DNA of 64,000 nucleotides from Burkholderia stabilis (lineage in GTDB: Bacteria > Pseudomonadota > Gammaproteobacteria > Burkholderiales > Burkholderiaceae). Positions within the stretch are counted from its first letter, which is position 1, and the number at the start of each line of letters is the position of its first letter. Positions 1 through 7,800 of this stretch are shown one piece after another. The position numbers were made by a program, and so were the translations under genes. The notes under the pieces were generated by a model. It saw only the letters and a list, made by a program, of their open reading frames with translations. It was not told the origin of the DNA and ran no database searches. The stretch lies in assembly GCF_001742165.1 (NCBI RefSeq), contig NZ_CP016442.1, forward strand, positions 3,100,001-3,164,000, read 5' to 3'.

Positions 1-2
1 AG

Positions 3-425
3 CTCGCGGTGCCGAACGATCCGTCGAACGAGAACCGCGCGCTGCTGCTGCTGCAGACGCAAGGCGTGATCAAGCTGAAGTCGGGCGCCGGCACGGGCGG
101 CAACAACGCGACGGTGCTCGACATCGCCGAGAACCCGAAGAAGCTGAAGATCTCCGAGCTCGACGCCGCGCAATTGCCGCGCGTGCTGTCGGACGTCGAC
201 GCGGCCGTGATCAACACGAACTACGCGATCGCCGCGAACCTGCAGCCGACCAAGGACGCAATCGCGCTCGAATCGCTGACGAGCCCGTACGCGAACCTGA
301 TCGCCGTGCGCTCGAAGGACAAGGATCAGCCGTGGGTGAAGAAGCTGGTCAAGGCGTACCAGTCGCCGGAAGTGAAGGAATTCATCAAGAAGCAGTTCAA
401 GGGCTCGATGGTCGCGTCGTTCTGA
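3..425 (+). CDS. metQ: MetQ/NlpA-family ABC substrate-binding protein, 5' end missing
   Basis: This is the C-terminal ~140 residues of a periplasmic lipoprotein of the NlpA family, which delivers D/L-methionine to the MetNI importer. The open frame runs in from the window edge, so the signal peptide and N-terminal lobe are not visible. The visible part begins with the family-typical VPNDPSNENRAL stretch, continues through the conserved VLSDVDAAVINTNYA region that contributes to ligand binding, and ends KGSMVASF. A strong terminator follows 29 bp after the stop, so this is the last gene of its operon. Methionine specificity is inferred from the family; other NlpA proteins bind related amino acids. 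Confidence 0.82.
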   Translation, partial: LAVPNDPSNENRALLLLQTQGVIKLKSGAGTGGNNATVLDIAENPKKLKISELDAAQLPRVLSDVDAAVINTNYAIAANLQPTKDAIALESLTSPYANLIAVRSKDKDQPWVKKLVKAYQSPEVKEFIKKQFKGSMVASF

Positions 426-453
426 GCGCCGCACCCGTCTTACCGCTGAACGC

Positions 454-482
454 AAAGGGCCTGCATCGCGCAGGCCCTTTTT
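454..482 (+). terminator. Rho-independent terminator after metQ
   Basis: An 11-bp perfect stem (454-464 with 470-480), loop ATCGC, followed by T residues. It closes the metQ operon and lies in front of the convergent small gene that ends at 534. Confidence 0.88.
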
Positions 483-533
483 CATTGGCGCGGCCGGCGG
501 ACGGCCGCGCGACGCTTGGTGTTCAGCGCCGGC

Positions 534-842
534 TCACATCTCGCCGCGCCGCGAGCAGATCGACATGATCTGCTGGATCGCGTAGTTGTCCCGCACGCCG
601 GGCAGCGACTGCACGACGCATTCATGAAAGCGCCGCTCGCGCGGCAGCAGCATCGCGTTGTTGCGGTACAGCGCGTCGCAGGACCGCTGGATCAGTTGTG
701 CCGCCGCGCCGTTGCGGCTTTCGCGCAGCGCGTTGAGCATGCAGTCGTCGTATTGCGCGCTGCCGTCGGTCAGCGCGAACGCCGCACCCGGCATCGTCAG
801 CGCAGCGGACGCGAATGCGATTGCACGGAGCCCCCGTTTCAT
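534..842 (-). CDS. small secreted four-cysteine protein
   Basis: A 102-residue protein of unknown function. The start at 842 is supported by a GGAGG-type ribosome binding site just upstream on the minus strand; longer open frame further upstream lacks such support. The N-terminus (positive MKRGLR, then a hydrophobic run ending AAFA) is a clear signal peptide with likely cleavage after AFA, so the mature protein is periplasmic or secreted. Four cysteines at residues 34, 55, 75 and 96 are spaced about 20 apart, suggesting two disulphides. It resembles small four-Cys exported proteins common in proteobacteria, but I cannot name a function. It converges with metQ and diverges from the importer at 1173. 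Confidence 0.7.
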   Translation of the reverse strand: MKRGLRAIAFASAALTMPGAAFALTDGSAQYDDCMLNALRESRNGAAAQLIQRSCDALYRNNAMLLPRERRFHECVVQSLPGVRDNYAIQQIMSICSRRGEM

Positions 843-1172
843 GTGCCCTCCGAAGGAGTGGATTGGGTCGGCCGACAGCATAACGTAAAGCCTCGACCGC
901 GGCTGACGCGTTGCGCCGATGCCGGCAGGAGCCGCCGCCGGCCGGGCTTCGCGCGCGATTGAACGGCACCGGCAGGCGCGGCGATCCGGTGCGTTGCGCG
1001 AAAGCGCGGAGTCAGGCGGTGGTCTGCGGAAATGGTATCCTCGTGCGTTCGCCGCTGCACGCCTTCCCGGGGCGCGCGCGGGCCGATCGCCGCCGTCATG
1101 CGCGGCGGCGCCCGCATGACGGCGGCGGGAATCCATCATCCAGAACCGACACAATACGGGGGAGACTCACCC
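843..1172. promoter_or_regulatory. divergent intergenic region
   Basis: This 330-bp GC-rich gap separates the small secreted protein (leftward) from the ABC importer (rightward) and must hold both promoters. A purine-rich GGGGGAG site at 1158-1164 is the ribosome binding site for the gene at 1173. I see no recognisable operator, RNA motif or additional gene. Confidence 0.4.
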
Positions 1173-2135
1173 ATGAAGTTCAAGACTTTCGCGATCCGTT
1201 CGATCACGGCCGGCGTGGCCGCACTCGTGCTGGCAGGCGCCGCGCACGCGCAGACCGTCAAGGTGCTGTCGATCGTCGACCATCCTGCGCTCGATGCGAT
1301 CCGCGACGGCGTACGCGCCGAGCTGAAGGCGGAAGGTTACGGCGACGACAAGCTCAAGTGGGAATACCAGAGCGCGCAGGGCAATACGGGCACGGCCGCG
1401 CAGATCGCGCGCAAGTTCATCGGCGACCAGCCCGACGTGATCGTCGCGATCGCGACGCCGGCCGCTCAGGCGGTCGTCGCGTCGACGAAGAGCGTGCCGG
1501 TCGTCTATTCGGGCGTCACCGATCCGGTCGCCGCGCAGCTCGTGAAGGGCTGGGGCCCGTCGGGCACCAACGTGACGGGCGTGTCCGACAAGCTGCCGCT
1601 CGATCGCCAGGTCGCGCTGATCAAGCGCGTCGTGCCGAATGCGAAGACGGTCGGCATGGTCTACAACCCGGGCGAGGCGAACTCGGTCGTCGTCGTGAAG
1701 GAGCTCAAGGAGATCCTCGCGAAGCAGGGGATGACGCTGAAGGAAGCGGCCGCGCCGCGCACCGTCGACATCGGCCCGGCCGCGAAGAGCCTGATCGGCA
1801 AGGTCGACGTGATCTACACGAACACCGACAACAACGTCGTGTCCGCGTACGAAGCGCTCGTGAAGGTCGCGAACGAAGCGAAGATTCCGCTCGTCGCCGG
1901 CGACACCGACAGCGTGAAGCGCGGCGGCATCGCGGCGCTCGGCATCAACTACGGCGACCTCGGCCGCCAGACGGGCAAGGTCGTCGCGCGCATCCTGAAG
2001 GGCGAGAAGCCGGGCGCGATCGCGTCGGAGACGAGCAGCAACCTCGAGCTGTTCGTGAACACGGGCGCGGCCGCGAAGCAGGGCACGACGCTGTCGCCGG
2101 ATCTCGTGAAGGAAGCGAAGACGGTCATCAAGTAA
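1173..2135 (+). CDS. ABC transporter substrate-binding protein, TrpX-like
   Basis: A 320-residue periplasmic binding protein of the ABC_sub_bind family (the TrpX/YtxM type). The start ATG follows a GGGGGAG ribosome binding site, and the N-terminus is a signal peptide ending AGAAHAQ. The mature part has the type 1 periplasmic fold pattern: VKVLSIVDHPALDAIRDG at the front, the DVIVAIATPAAQA and VPVVYSGVTDPVAA segments, and YTNTDNNVVSAYEAL in the second lobe. It is first in an operon with a permease and an ATPase. In Gram-positives this family takes up tryptophan or other aromatic compounds; the substrate here is unproven. Confidence 0.85.
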   Translation: MKFKTFAIRSITAGVAALVLAGAAHAQTVKVLSIVDHPALDAIRDGVRAELKAEGYGDDKLKWEYQSAQGNTGTAAQIARKFIGDQPDVIVAIATPAAQAVVASTKSVPVVYSGVTDPVAAQLVKGWGPSGTNVTGVSDKLPLDRQVALIKRVVPNAKTVGMVYNPGEANSVVVVKELKEILAKQGMTLKEAAAPRTVDIGPAAKSLIGKVDVIYTNTDNNVVSAYEALVKVANEAKIPLVAGDTDSVKRGGIAALGINYGDLGRQTGKVVARILKGEKPGAIASETSSNLELFVNTGAAAKQGTTLSPDLVKEAKTVIK

Positions 2136-2195
2136 GCCGCGGCCGGCCCGACGCCGCGCTTGCAGGCCCGAACCGGGCCTGAACGAAACCGCCGG

Positions 2196-2224
2196 ACGGG
2201 CGGCTCCCACCCGGGGCCGCCCGT
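2196..2224 (+). other. intercistronic hairpin between binding protein and permease genes
   Basis: A perfect 9-bp GC-rich stem (2196-2204 with 2216-2224) without a following T run. Such structures between a binding-protein gene and its permease gene commonly protect the upstream mRNA, allowing more binding protein than permease. Role inferred. Confidence 0.55.
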
Positions 2225-2277
2225 TCGCTTCACCCGGCCGTACACGTCCGGCCGGGAAGCAACAGGATTTCCCCATC

Positions 2278-3174
2278 ATGTCTCTGTTCTCGTTTATGGG
2301 CGCCCTGGAGATCGGACTGATCTTCAGTCTCGTCGCCCTCGGGGTGCTGATCTCGTTTCGCATCCTCAACTTCCCCGACCTCACCGTCGACGGCAGTTTT
2401 CCGCTCGGCGGCGCCGTTGCCGCGACGCTGATCTCGGCCGGCTACGACCCGTTCAGCTCGACCTGCATCGCGATCGTCGCGGGCGCGGTGGCCGGCTTCA
2501 TCACGGGCTGGCTCAACGTACGCCTGAAGATCATGGATCTGCTCGCCAGCATCCTGATGATGATCGCGCTGTATTCGGTGAACCTGCGGATCATGGGGCG
2601 GCCGAACGTGCCGCTCATCACCGAGCCGACGATCTTCACCGTGCTGCAGCCCGACTGGATGCCCGACTACATGCTGCGCCCGGCGCTGCTCGCGATCGTC
2701 GTCGTGGTCGCGAAGCTCGGCCTCGACTGGTTCTTCTCGTCGCAGCTCGGCCTCGCGATGCGCGCGACCGGCGCGAACCCGCGGATGGCGCGTGCGCAAG
2801 GCATCGCGACCGGCCGCGCGACGCTCGCCGGGATGGCGCTGTCGAACGCGCTCGTTGCGCTCGCAGGCGCCTTGTTCGCGCAGACGCAGGGCGGCGCGGA
2901 CATCTCGATGGGGATCGGCACGATCGTGATCGGGCTGGCCGCCGTGATCATCGGCGAGACGCTGCTGCCCGCGCGCCGGCTCGTGCTGACGACGCTCGCC
3001 GTCGTGCTCGGTGCGATCGTCTACCGCTTCTTCATCGCGCTCGCGCTGAACAGCGAATTCATCGGCCTGAAGGCGCAGGATCTGAACCTCGTGACGGCCG
3101 CGCTCGTCACGATCGCGCTGGTGCTGCCGGCGACGCGCAAGAAGCTGTTCGCGCGCAAGAACGGAGGGGCATGA
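2278..3174 (+). CDS. ABC transporter permease, TrpY-like (LIV-H type)
   Basis: A 298-residue integral membrane protein with about eight hydrophobic segments, the membrane component of the importer begun at 1173. It belongs to the branched-chain amino-acid-type permease family (BPD_transp_2): note the FRILNFPDLTVDGSFPLGGAVAA segment near residue 38 and the cytoplasmic loop AMRATGANPRMARAQGI near residue 160, which contacts the ATPase. The stop is followed at once by the ATPase start, indicating translational coupling. Substrate unknown; see the binding protein. Confidence 0.85.
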   Translation: MSLFSFMGALEIGLIFSLVALGVLISFRILNFPDLTVDGSFPLGGAVAATLISAGYDPFSSTCIAIVAGAVAGFITGWLNVRLKIMDLLASILMMIALYSVNLRIMGRPNVPLITEPTIFTVLQPDWMPDYMLRPALLAIVVVVAKLGLDWFFSSQLGLAMRATGANPRMARAQGIATGRATLAGMALSNALVALAGALFAQTQGGADISMGIGTIVIGLAAVIIGETLLPARRLVLTTLAVVLGAIVYRFFIALALNSEFIGLKAQDLNLVTAALVTIALVLPATRKKLFARKNGGA

Positions 3175-3175
3175 C

Positions 3176-3970
3176 ATGCTGTCCGCACAAGACCTGAAAC
3201 TCACGTTCAATCCCGGCACGCCGATCGAGACGCGCGCACTGCGCGGGCTGTCGCTCGAGATTCCCGACGGCCAGTTCGTCGCGGTGATCGGCTCGAACGG
3301 CGCCGGCAAGTCGACTTTCCTGAATGCGGTCAGCGGCGACCAGCGCGTCGATTCGGGGCGGATCTCGATCGACGGCGCGGACGTCACGCGTCAGCCGGCG
3401 TGGGACCGCGCGCACCTCGTTGCGCGCGTGTTCCAGGATCCGATGGCCGGCACCTGCGAGGCGCTGACGATCGAGGAGAACATGGCGCTCGCGACGGCGC
3501 GCGGCGTGCGGCGCGGCTTCCGGGCCGCACTCGACCGGCCGTCGCGCGAGCTGTTCCGCGACAAGCTGCGGCTCCTGAACCTCGGCCTGGAAAACCGGCT
3601 GACCGACCGGATCGGGCTGCTGTCGGGCGGCCAGCGGCAGGCCGTGAGCCTGCTGATGGCGTCGCTGCGGCCGTCGCGGATCCTGCTGCTCGACGAGCAC
3701 ACGGCCGCGCTCGACCCGAAGACGGCCGCGTTCGTGCTGGAGCTGACCGCACGCATCGTCGCCGAGAGCAAGCTGACGACGATGATGGTCACGCACAGCA
3801 TGCGGCAGGCGCTCGACTACGGCGACCGCACGGTGATGCTGCACCAGGGGCAGGTCGTGCTCGACGTGTCGGGCGACGCGCGCCGCGGGCTCGACGTGCC
3901 GGATCTGCTGCAGATGTTCGAGAAGGTGCGTCACGAGCAGCTCGACGACGACGCGTTGCTGCTCGGTTGA
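3176..3970 (+). CDS. ABC transporter ATP-binding protein, TrpZ-like
   Basis: The 264-residue ATPase of the three-gene importer. Walker A is GSNGAGKST near residue 41, the Q-loop lies in VARVFQDP, the signature motif is LSGGQRQAVSL, Walker B is ILLLDEHTAALD and the switch histidine is in VTHSMRQA. The start ATG lies 2 bp after the permease stop, and the GGAGGGG stretch inside the permease's last codons is its ribosome binding site. The length equals the half-transporter ATPases that work as homodimers. Confidence 0.87.
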   Translation: MLSAQDLKLTFNPGTPIETRALRGLSLEIPDGQFVAVIGSNGAGKSTFLNAVSGDQRVDSGRISIDGADVTRQPAWDRAHLVARVFQDPMAGTCEALTIEENMALATARGVRRGFRAALDRPSRELFRDKLRLLNLGLENRLTDRIGLLSGGQRQAVSLLMASLRPSRILLLDEHTAALDPKTAAFVLELTARIVAESKLTTMMVTHSMRQALDYGDRTVMLHQGQVVLDVSGDARRGLDVPDLLQMFEKVRHEQLDDDALLLG

Positions 3971-4202
3971 CGGACGGCGCGCGGGCCGGCGCGGTGCGGG
4001 GTGTCGCATCGCGCCGGTTTGCGTGACGGTCCGGCCAGGCGATTCGGTTCGTGTGCGTCGCATCGGGCCGGATGGTCGTGACGGGCGTTGGGGCGGCATG
4101 ATCCGGCCGCGCTCCGTCCGGCGGGCCGGCTTTCCTCCTGTTTTCCTCTGACAAAAACCGGTTTCGCACCGGTGCTGTGCGACGCGAGCGCATTGCCATA
4201 TA

Positions 4203-4218
4203 CTGTATATCCATACAG
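4203..4218 (+). promoter_or_regulatory. LexA (SOS) box of the imuA-imuB-dnaE2 operon
   Basis: CTGT-N8-ACAG with an AT-rich centre, the proteobacterial LexA consensus, 14 bp upstream of the imuA ATG. This agrees with the known SOS control of imuABC mutasome operons. The rest of 3971-4232 shows nothing else recognisable. Confidence 0.92.
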
Positions 4219-4232
4219 TTGTGGGTGGCGTC

Positions 4233-4940
4233 ATGCTCGCATCCTCCATTTCTCCCGAATCCCTTCATCCGTCCCTTTGGCGCGGCTCCCAGCTCGCGCG
4301 CGGCGGCCCGCGCACGGTCGAGACCGGCTTTGCGCCGCTGTCTACCGAGCTGCCGGGCGGCGGCTGGCCGATCGGCGGGCTCGTCGAACTGCTGGCCGCG
4401 CAGCCTGGCTGCGGCGAGATGCGGCTGCTCGCGCCTGCGCTCGCACGCACCGTCAGCGCGCGGCGCCCGCTCGCGCTCGTCGCGCCGCCGCAATCGCCGC
4501 ATGCGACCGCGCTCGCCAGTCTCGGCGTGCCGGCCGATGCGCTGCTGTGGCTGCGCGCCGGTAGCCGCACCGATGCGTTGTGGGCCGCCGAGCAGGCGCT
4601 CAAGACCGGCTGTTGCGGCGCGCTGCTGCTCTGGCAGGACGCGCGGCCCGACGCACTGCGGCGCTTGCATCTCGCGGCCGCGCGCACGGGCGACACGCTG
4701 TTCGTGATGCTGCGCCCGCTGTCGGCCGCACGGCAGCCGTCGCCGGCCGTGCTGCGCGTTGCGCTGTATCCCGTGCCGGGCGGCGTGTCGCTCGATATCG
4801 TCAAGCGTCGCGGGCCCGCGCGCGGCGAGCCGCTCGTGCTCGACCTGCCGTCGCCCATCGTGGAGAGCCGCTATGCGCGTCTTGCTCGGCATCCATCTGC
4901 CGCGCCTGCCGCTCGACGTGTGCGCCCCGCCGCCGTCTGA
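4233..4940 (+). CDS. imuA: ImuA, SOS mutasome accessory protein
   Basis: A 235-residue protein of the ImuA/SulA-like, RecA-related family, first gene of the DNA-damage-inducible translesion synthesis operon. It has the family's N-terminal HPSLWRGSQLA segment, the LPGGGWPIGGLVELL loop equivalent to a degenerate RecA front end, and PGCGEMRLLAPALA in the region of the P-loop. The first ATG after the LexA box was chosen; an in-frame GTG lies 12 bp upstream. ImuA is thought to support ImuB and DnaE2 in error-prone lesion bypass. Its end overlaps imuB by 68 bp. Confidence 0.88.
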   Translation: MLASSISPESLHPSLWRGSQLARGGPRTVETGFAPLSTELPGGGWPIGGLVELLAAQPGCGEMRLLAPALARTVSARRPLALVAPPQSPHATALASLGVPADALLWLRAGSRTDALWAAEQALKTGCCGALLLWQDARPDALRRLHLAAARTGDTLFVMLRPLSAARQPSPAVLRVALYPVPGGVSLDIVKRRGPARGEPLVLDLPSPIVESRYARLARHPSAAPAARRVRPAAV

Positions 4941-6369
4941 CGGCGCGGCGGACGACGCAGACGACGCAGGCTGCGCGGTGCTCGAGCAAGGCATCGTGCT
5001 GATCGCCGATGCGGCCGCGCGCCGGCACGGCGTGCGCGCGGGCATGAAGCGCGGCGGCGTGCTGACGCTCGCGCCCGAGACGCAGCTCGTCGAACGCGAT
5101 CCCGCGCGCGAGGCCGATGCGCTGCGCGCGGTCGCGCTCGCGTTGCTGCGCTTCTCGCCGTGTGTCGCGCTCGACGACGAAGCCACGCTGATCGTCGACG
5201 TCGGCCCGAGCCTGCGTCTGTTCGGCGGGCTGCCGTCGCTGTGCCGGCAGGTGCGCACGACGCTCGCGGCGCTTGGTTATGCGGCGCGCCTGTCCGCCGC
5301 GCCGACCGGGCACGGTGCGTGGCTGCTCGCACGCATGTCGGCGCGCGCGCACGTCCGGCGCCGCGTGGCCGGCCACGCGGCGCTCGTCCGCTCGCTCGAC
5401 AGGCTGCCCTGCGTGTTGTTGCCCGATGCGCGTCCGTATGCGGGCTGGTTCGACGGCCTGGGTTGCCGCACGCTCGCCGATCTGCGCAACTTGCCGCGTG
5501 CGGGGCTGCAGCGCCGCTGCGGCCCCGCGCTGCTGGCCGCGCTCGATCGCGCGTACGGCGATGCGGTCGAGCCGCTTGCGTGGATGGCGGTGCCGCCCGT
5601 GTTCGACGTGCGGCTGGAATTGCCGGAGCGTGTCGAATACGCGGAAGCCGTGCTGTTCGCCGCGCGGCGGCTCGTCGTGCAGCTGTGCGGCTGGCTGGCC
5701 GCGCGGCAACTCTCGCTGGCCGCGATGACGTTCGATCTCGAGCACGAGCGCGGCCGCCAGGCCGTGCCGCCGACGCCGCTCGAACTCGCATTCGCCGCAC
5801 CCGTGCGCGACGAGGCGCACTTCATGCGGCTGCTCGGCGAGCGGCTCGCGCGTGTCGAACTGCCGGCCGCGGTGATCGCGGTGCGCCTGAAGGCCACGCG
5901 TGTCGAATCGGTCGCACCGCCGGCCGACGATCTCTTTCCCGAGCCGGGCGGTACGCGCGAGACGCGTGCGCGGCTGTTCGAGCTGCTGGTCGCGCGGCTT
6001 GGCGCGGAGAACGTGCTGCGCGCGGCGCCCGTCGCCGATTACCGGCCCGAGGCCGCGAACCGCTGGCTGCCGCTCGATGCGCAGGCCGGCAAGCAGGCCG
6101 GTGGTCCGCCGGCCACGCCGCCGCGTCCCGCGTGGCTGCTGGCCGAGCCGCTGCCGCTGTTGATGCGTGAGAACCGGCCGGTGTTTCATACGCCGCTGAG
6201 GATGATGTCGTCGCCGGAGCGGATCGAGGCCGGGTGGTTTGACGGTCAGCTTGCCGAGCGCGATTACTACGTGGCGCAGGACGAAGAGGGCGCGTGCTAC
6301 TGGGTGTTCAGGGAGCGGACGAGCAGCCAGGCTGACCCGCACTGGTTTTTGCACGGTCTGTTCGGGTGA
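4873..6369 (+). CDS. imuB: ImuB, catalytically inactive Y-family polymerase homologue
   Basis: A 498-residue DinB-like protein that bridges the beta clamp and DnaE2 in the mutasome. The N-terminus MRVLLGIHLPRLPLDV occupies the place of the Y-family motif that carries the first catalytic aspartate, and CVALDDEATLIVDV replaces the SLDEAYLDVT active-site motif, so the protein lacks the usual polymerase carboxylates, as is usual in ImuB. The C-terminus has the family-typical ending around ERIEAGWFDG and DYYVAQDEEGACYWVFRER. The ATG at 4873 overlaps imuA, consistent with tight coupling. The stop is 6 bp before dnaE2. Confidence 0.9.
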   Translation: MRVLLGIHLPRLPLDVCAPPPSDGAADDADDAGCAVLEQGIVLIADAAARRHGVRAGMKRGGVLTLAPETQLVERDPAREADALRAVALALLRFSPCVALDDEATLIVDVGPSLRLFGGLPSLCRQVRTTLAALGYAARLSAAPTGHGAWLLARMSARAHVRRRVAGHAALVRSLDRLPCVLLPDARPYAGWFDGLGCRTLADLRNLPRAGLQRRCGPALLAALDRAYGDAVEPLAWMAVPPVFDVRLELPERVEYAEAVLFAARRLVVQLCGWLAARQLSLAAMTFDLEHERGRQAVPPTPLELAFAAPVRDEAHFMRLLGERLARVELPAAVIAVRLKATRVESVAPPADDLFPEPGGTRETRARLFELLVARLGAENVLRAAPVADYRPEAANRWLPLDAQAGKQAGGPPATPPRPAWLLAEPLPLLMRENRPVFHTPLRMMSSPERIEAGWFDGQLAERDYYVAQDEEGACYWVFRERTSSQADPHWFLHGLFG

Positions 6370-6375
6370 GCCGCG

Positions 6376-7586
6376 ATGGTTTCGGAATTCAGTTTGCTGC
6401 CCGATTACGCGGAGTTGTTCTGCCGCTCGAATTTCTCGTTCCTGCATGGTGCGTCGCACGCGGAGGAGTTGGTCGCGCGCGCGGTGGAACTTCACTACCG
6501 CGGGATCGCGATTACCGACGAATGCTCGCTCGCAGGCGCGCCGCGCATGCATGTCGCGGCGAAGGCGAAAGGGCTGCCGCTCATCATCGGTTCGTACTTC
6601 GAGGTGACGCCGGACGATGTTCCGCCCGGCCATGATCCGGGCCCCGGTGCGTTCGGGCTCGTGCTGCTCGCGCAGAACCGCGAGGGCTACGGCAACCTGT
6701 CCGAGCTGATTTCGTGGCGGCGGATGGAAGCGCCGAAGGGGACTTACACGCTGACGTCGCACATGCTGTCGAGGCCGCCCGAAGCGTTCGCGCACCTGCG
6801 CGGCATGCCCGACTGCTTCGCGATTCTCGTGCCCGCGTATCCGGTGCGCGCCGATGTACTCGATGCGCAGGTCGCGTGGTTTCGTGCGACGTTCGGCGAG
6901 CGGGCTCGGCTCGGGCTCGTGCAATTGCAGCGCGCGCTGGATGGCGTGCAGCGCGAGGAGATTCGCGAGGCGGGCGAGCGGCGCGGCGTGCGTGTTGTTG
7001 CGCTCGGCGACGTGACGATGCACAAGCGTTCGTGCAAGGGGCTGCAGGACGTGATGACGGCGATTCGCGTCGGGATGCCGGTGTCGGAGTGCGGGTATGC
7101 GCTTGCGCCGAATGCGGAGCAGCATCTGCGTTCGCGCGGGCGGATCGCGAAGCTTTTTTCGTCGGAGGAGATTGCGGAGACGTGTGCGATTCTCGACGCG
7201 TGTCATTTCGCACTCGATTCGCTGCGCTACGAGTATCCCGACGAGATCGTGCCGAAGGGGCTCACGCCGACGAGCTACCTCAAGCAGGAGACTCAGGACG
7301 GCGCACTGCGACGTTACTCCGGAAAGGTGCCCGAGCACGTGCAGGAGCGGATCGACTACGAGCTAAGGCTGATCGAGAAACTACATTACGAACCGTTCTT
7401 CCTGACCGTCTACGACATCGTCAAATATGCGCGCAGCCGGAACATCCTGTGTCAGGGTCGAGGCTCGGCGGCGAACTCGGTCGTCTGTTATTGCCTGGGC
7501 ATCACCGAGGTGAATCCCGAGCAGAGCACGATGCTGTTCGAGCGTTTCATCAGCGAGGAGCGCGGTGAGCCGCCCGACATCGACGT
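6376..7586 (+). pseudogene. dnaE2: host dnaE2 (imuC), 5' part, interrupted by the island
   Basis: The N-terminal ~404 residues of the error-prone DNA polymerase III alpha-like subunit DnaE2, third gene of the SOS mutasome operon. The PHP domain (YAELFCRSNFSFLHGASHAEEL; ITDECSLAG) and the start of the polymerase domain (CQGRGSAANSVVCYCLGIT) are intact. The reading frame breaks within PPDIDV, the motif carrying two catalytic aspartates (D401, D403 here). After the break the frame continues into island DNA for 25 unrelated codons and stops at 7662. The rest of the gene lies at 37911-39911 in the same frame: 401 codons up to 7578 plus 667 codons from 37911 give a 1067-residue protein. The fragment cannot polymerise DNA. 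Confidence 0.93.
7579..7586 (+). repeat. left 8-bp direct repeat at the dnaE2/island junction (attL core)
   Basis: ATCGACGT, identical to 37911-37918. It encodes I-D-V of the DnaE2 active-site motif. The next base differs from the expected dnaE2 continuation, so the repeat ends here. It may be the crossover core of a tyrosine recombinase or a target duplication. Confidence 0.8.
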
Positions 7587-7602
7587 ATATAGCCCCCTTT
7601 TT

Positions 7603-7615
7603 TCTACCGATGAGC
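7603..7615 (+). repeat. left-end arm repeat (TCTACCGATGAGC), inverted relative to right end
   Basis: Lies 16 bp inside the attL core. The opposite end carries the near-identical inverse at 37881-37893 (TCTACCGAAGAGC on the minus strand). Likely recombinase-binding sequence; inferred from symmetry only. Confidence 0.55.
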
Positions 7616-7666
7616 CGAATGCTTGCCTGTTAGCCTTTTGCCTTGGTACTTCACCACCTTAGATGA

Positions 7667-7675
7667 ATCGGTAGA
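7667..7675 (-). repeat. second left arm repeat, inverted copy of TCTACCGAT
   Basis: ATCGGTAGA on the plus strand is the exact inverse of 7603-7611. With the right-end copy this gives three copies of the nine-base word near the island ends. The 7587-7800 interval otherwise shows no gene and no LexA box. Confidence 0.45.
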
Positions 7676-7800
7676 TATACGGAATCAATCGGGATAGCGC
7701 GAAAGAGCATCGTTTTCCAGGGCGTTGGCGCACACAGTGCGCTCGGATGTCTGAGGGATGCCCTGTTCGATGGAAATGTTCTGCATCGGTTGTACATCTC

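Noticed and set aside
7560..7600. tRNA or tmRNA integration site
   Set aside because: No RNA gene lies at either junction; both sides are dnaE2 coding sequence.
7587..7800. A LexA box for the island dnaE2
   Set aside because: I looked for CTGT-N8-ACAG on both strands and found none.
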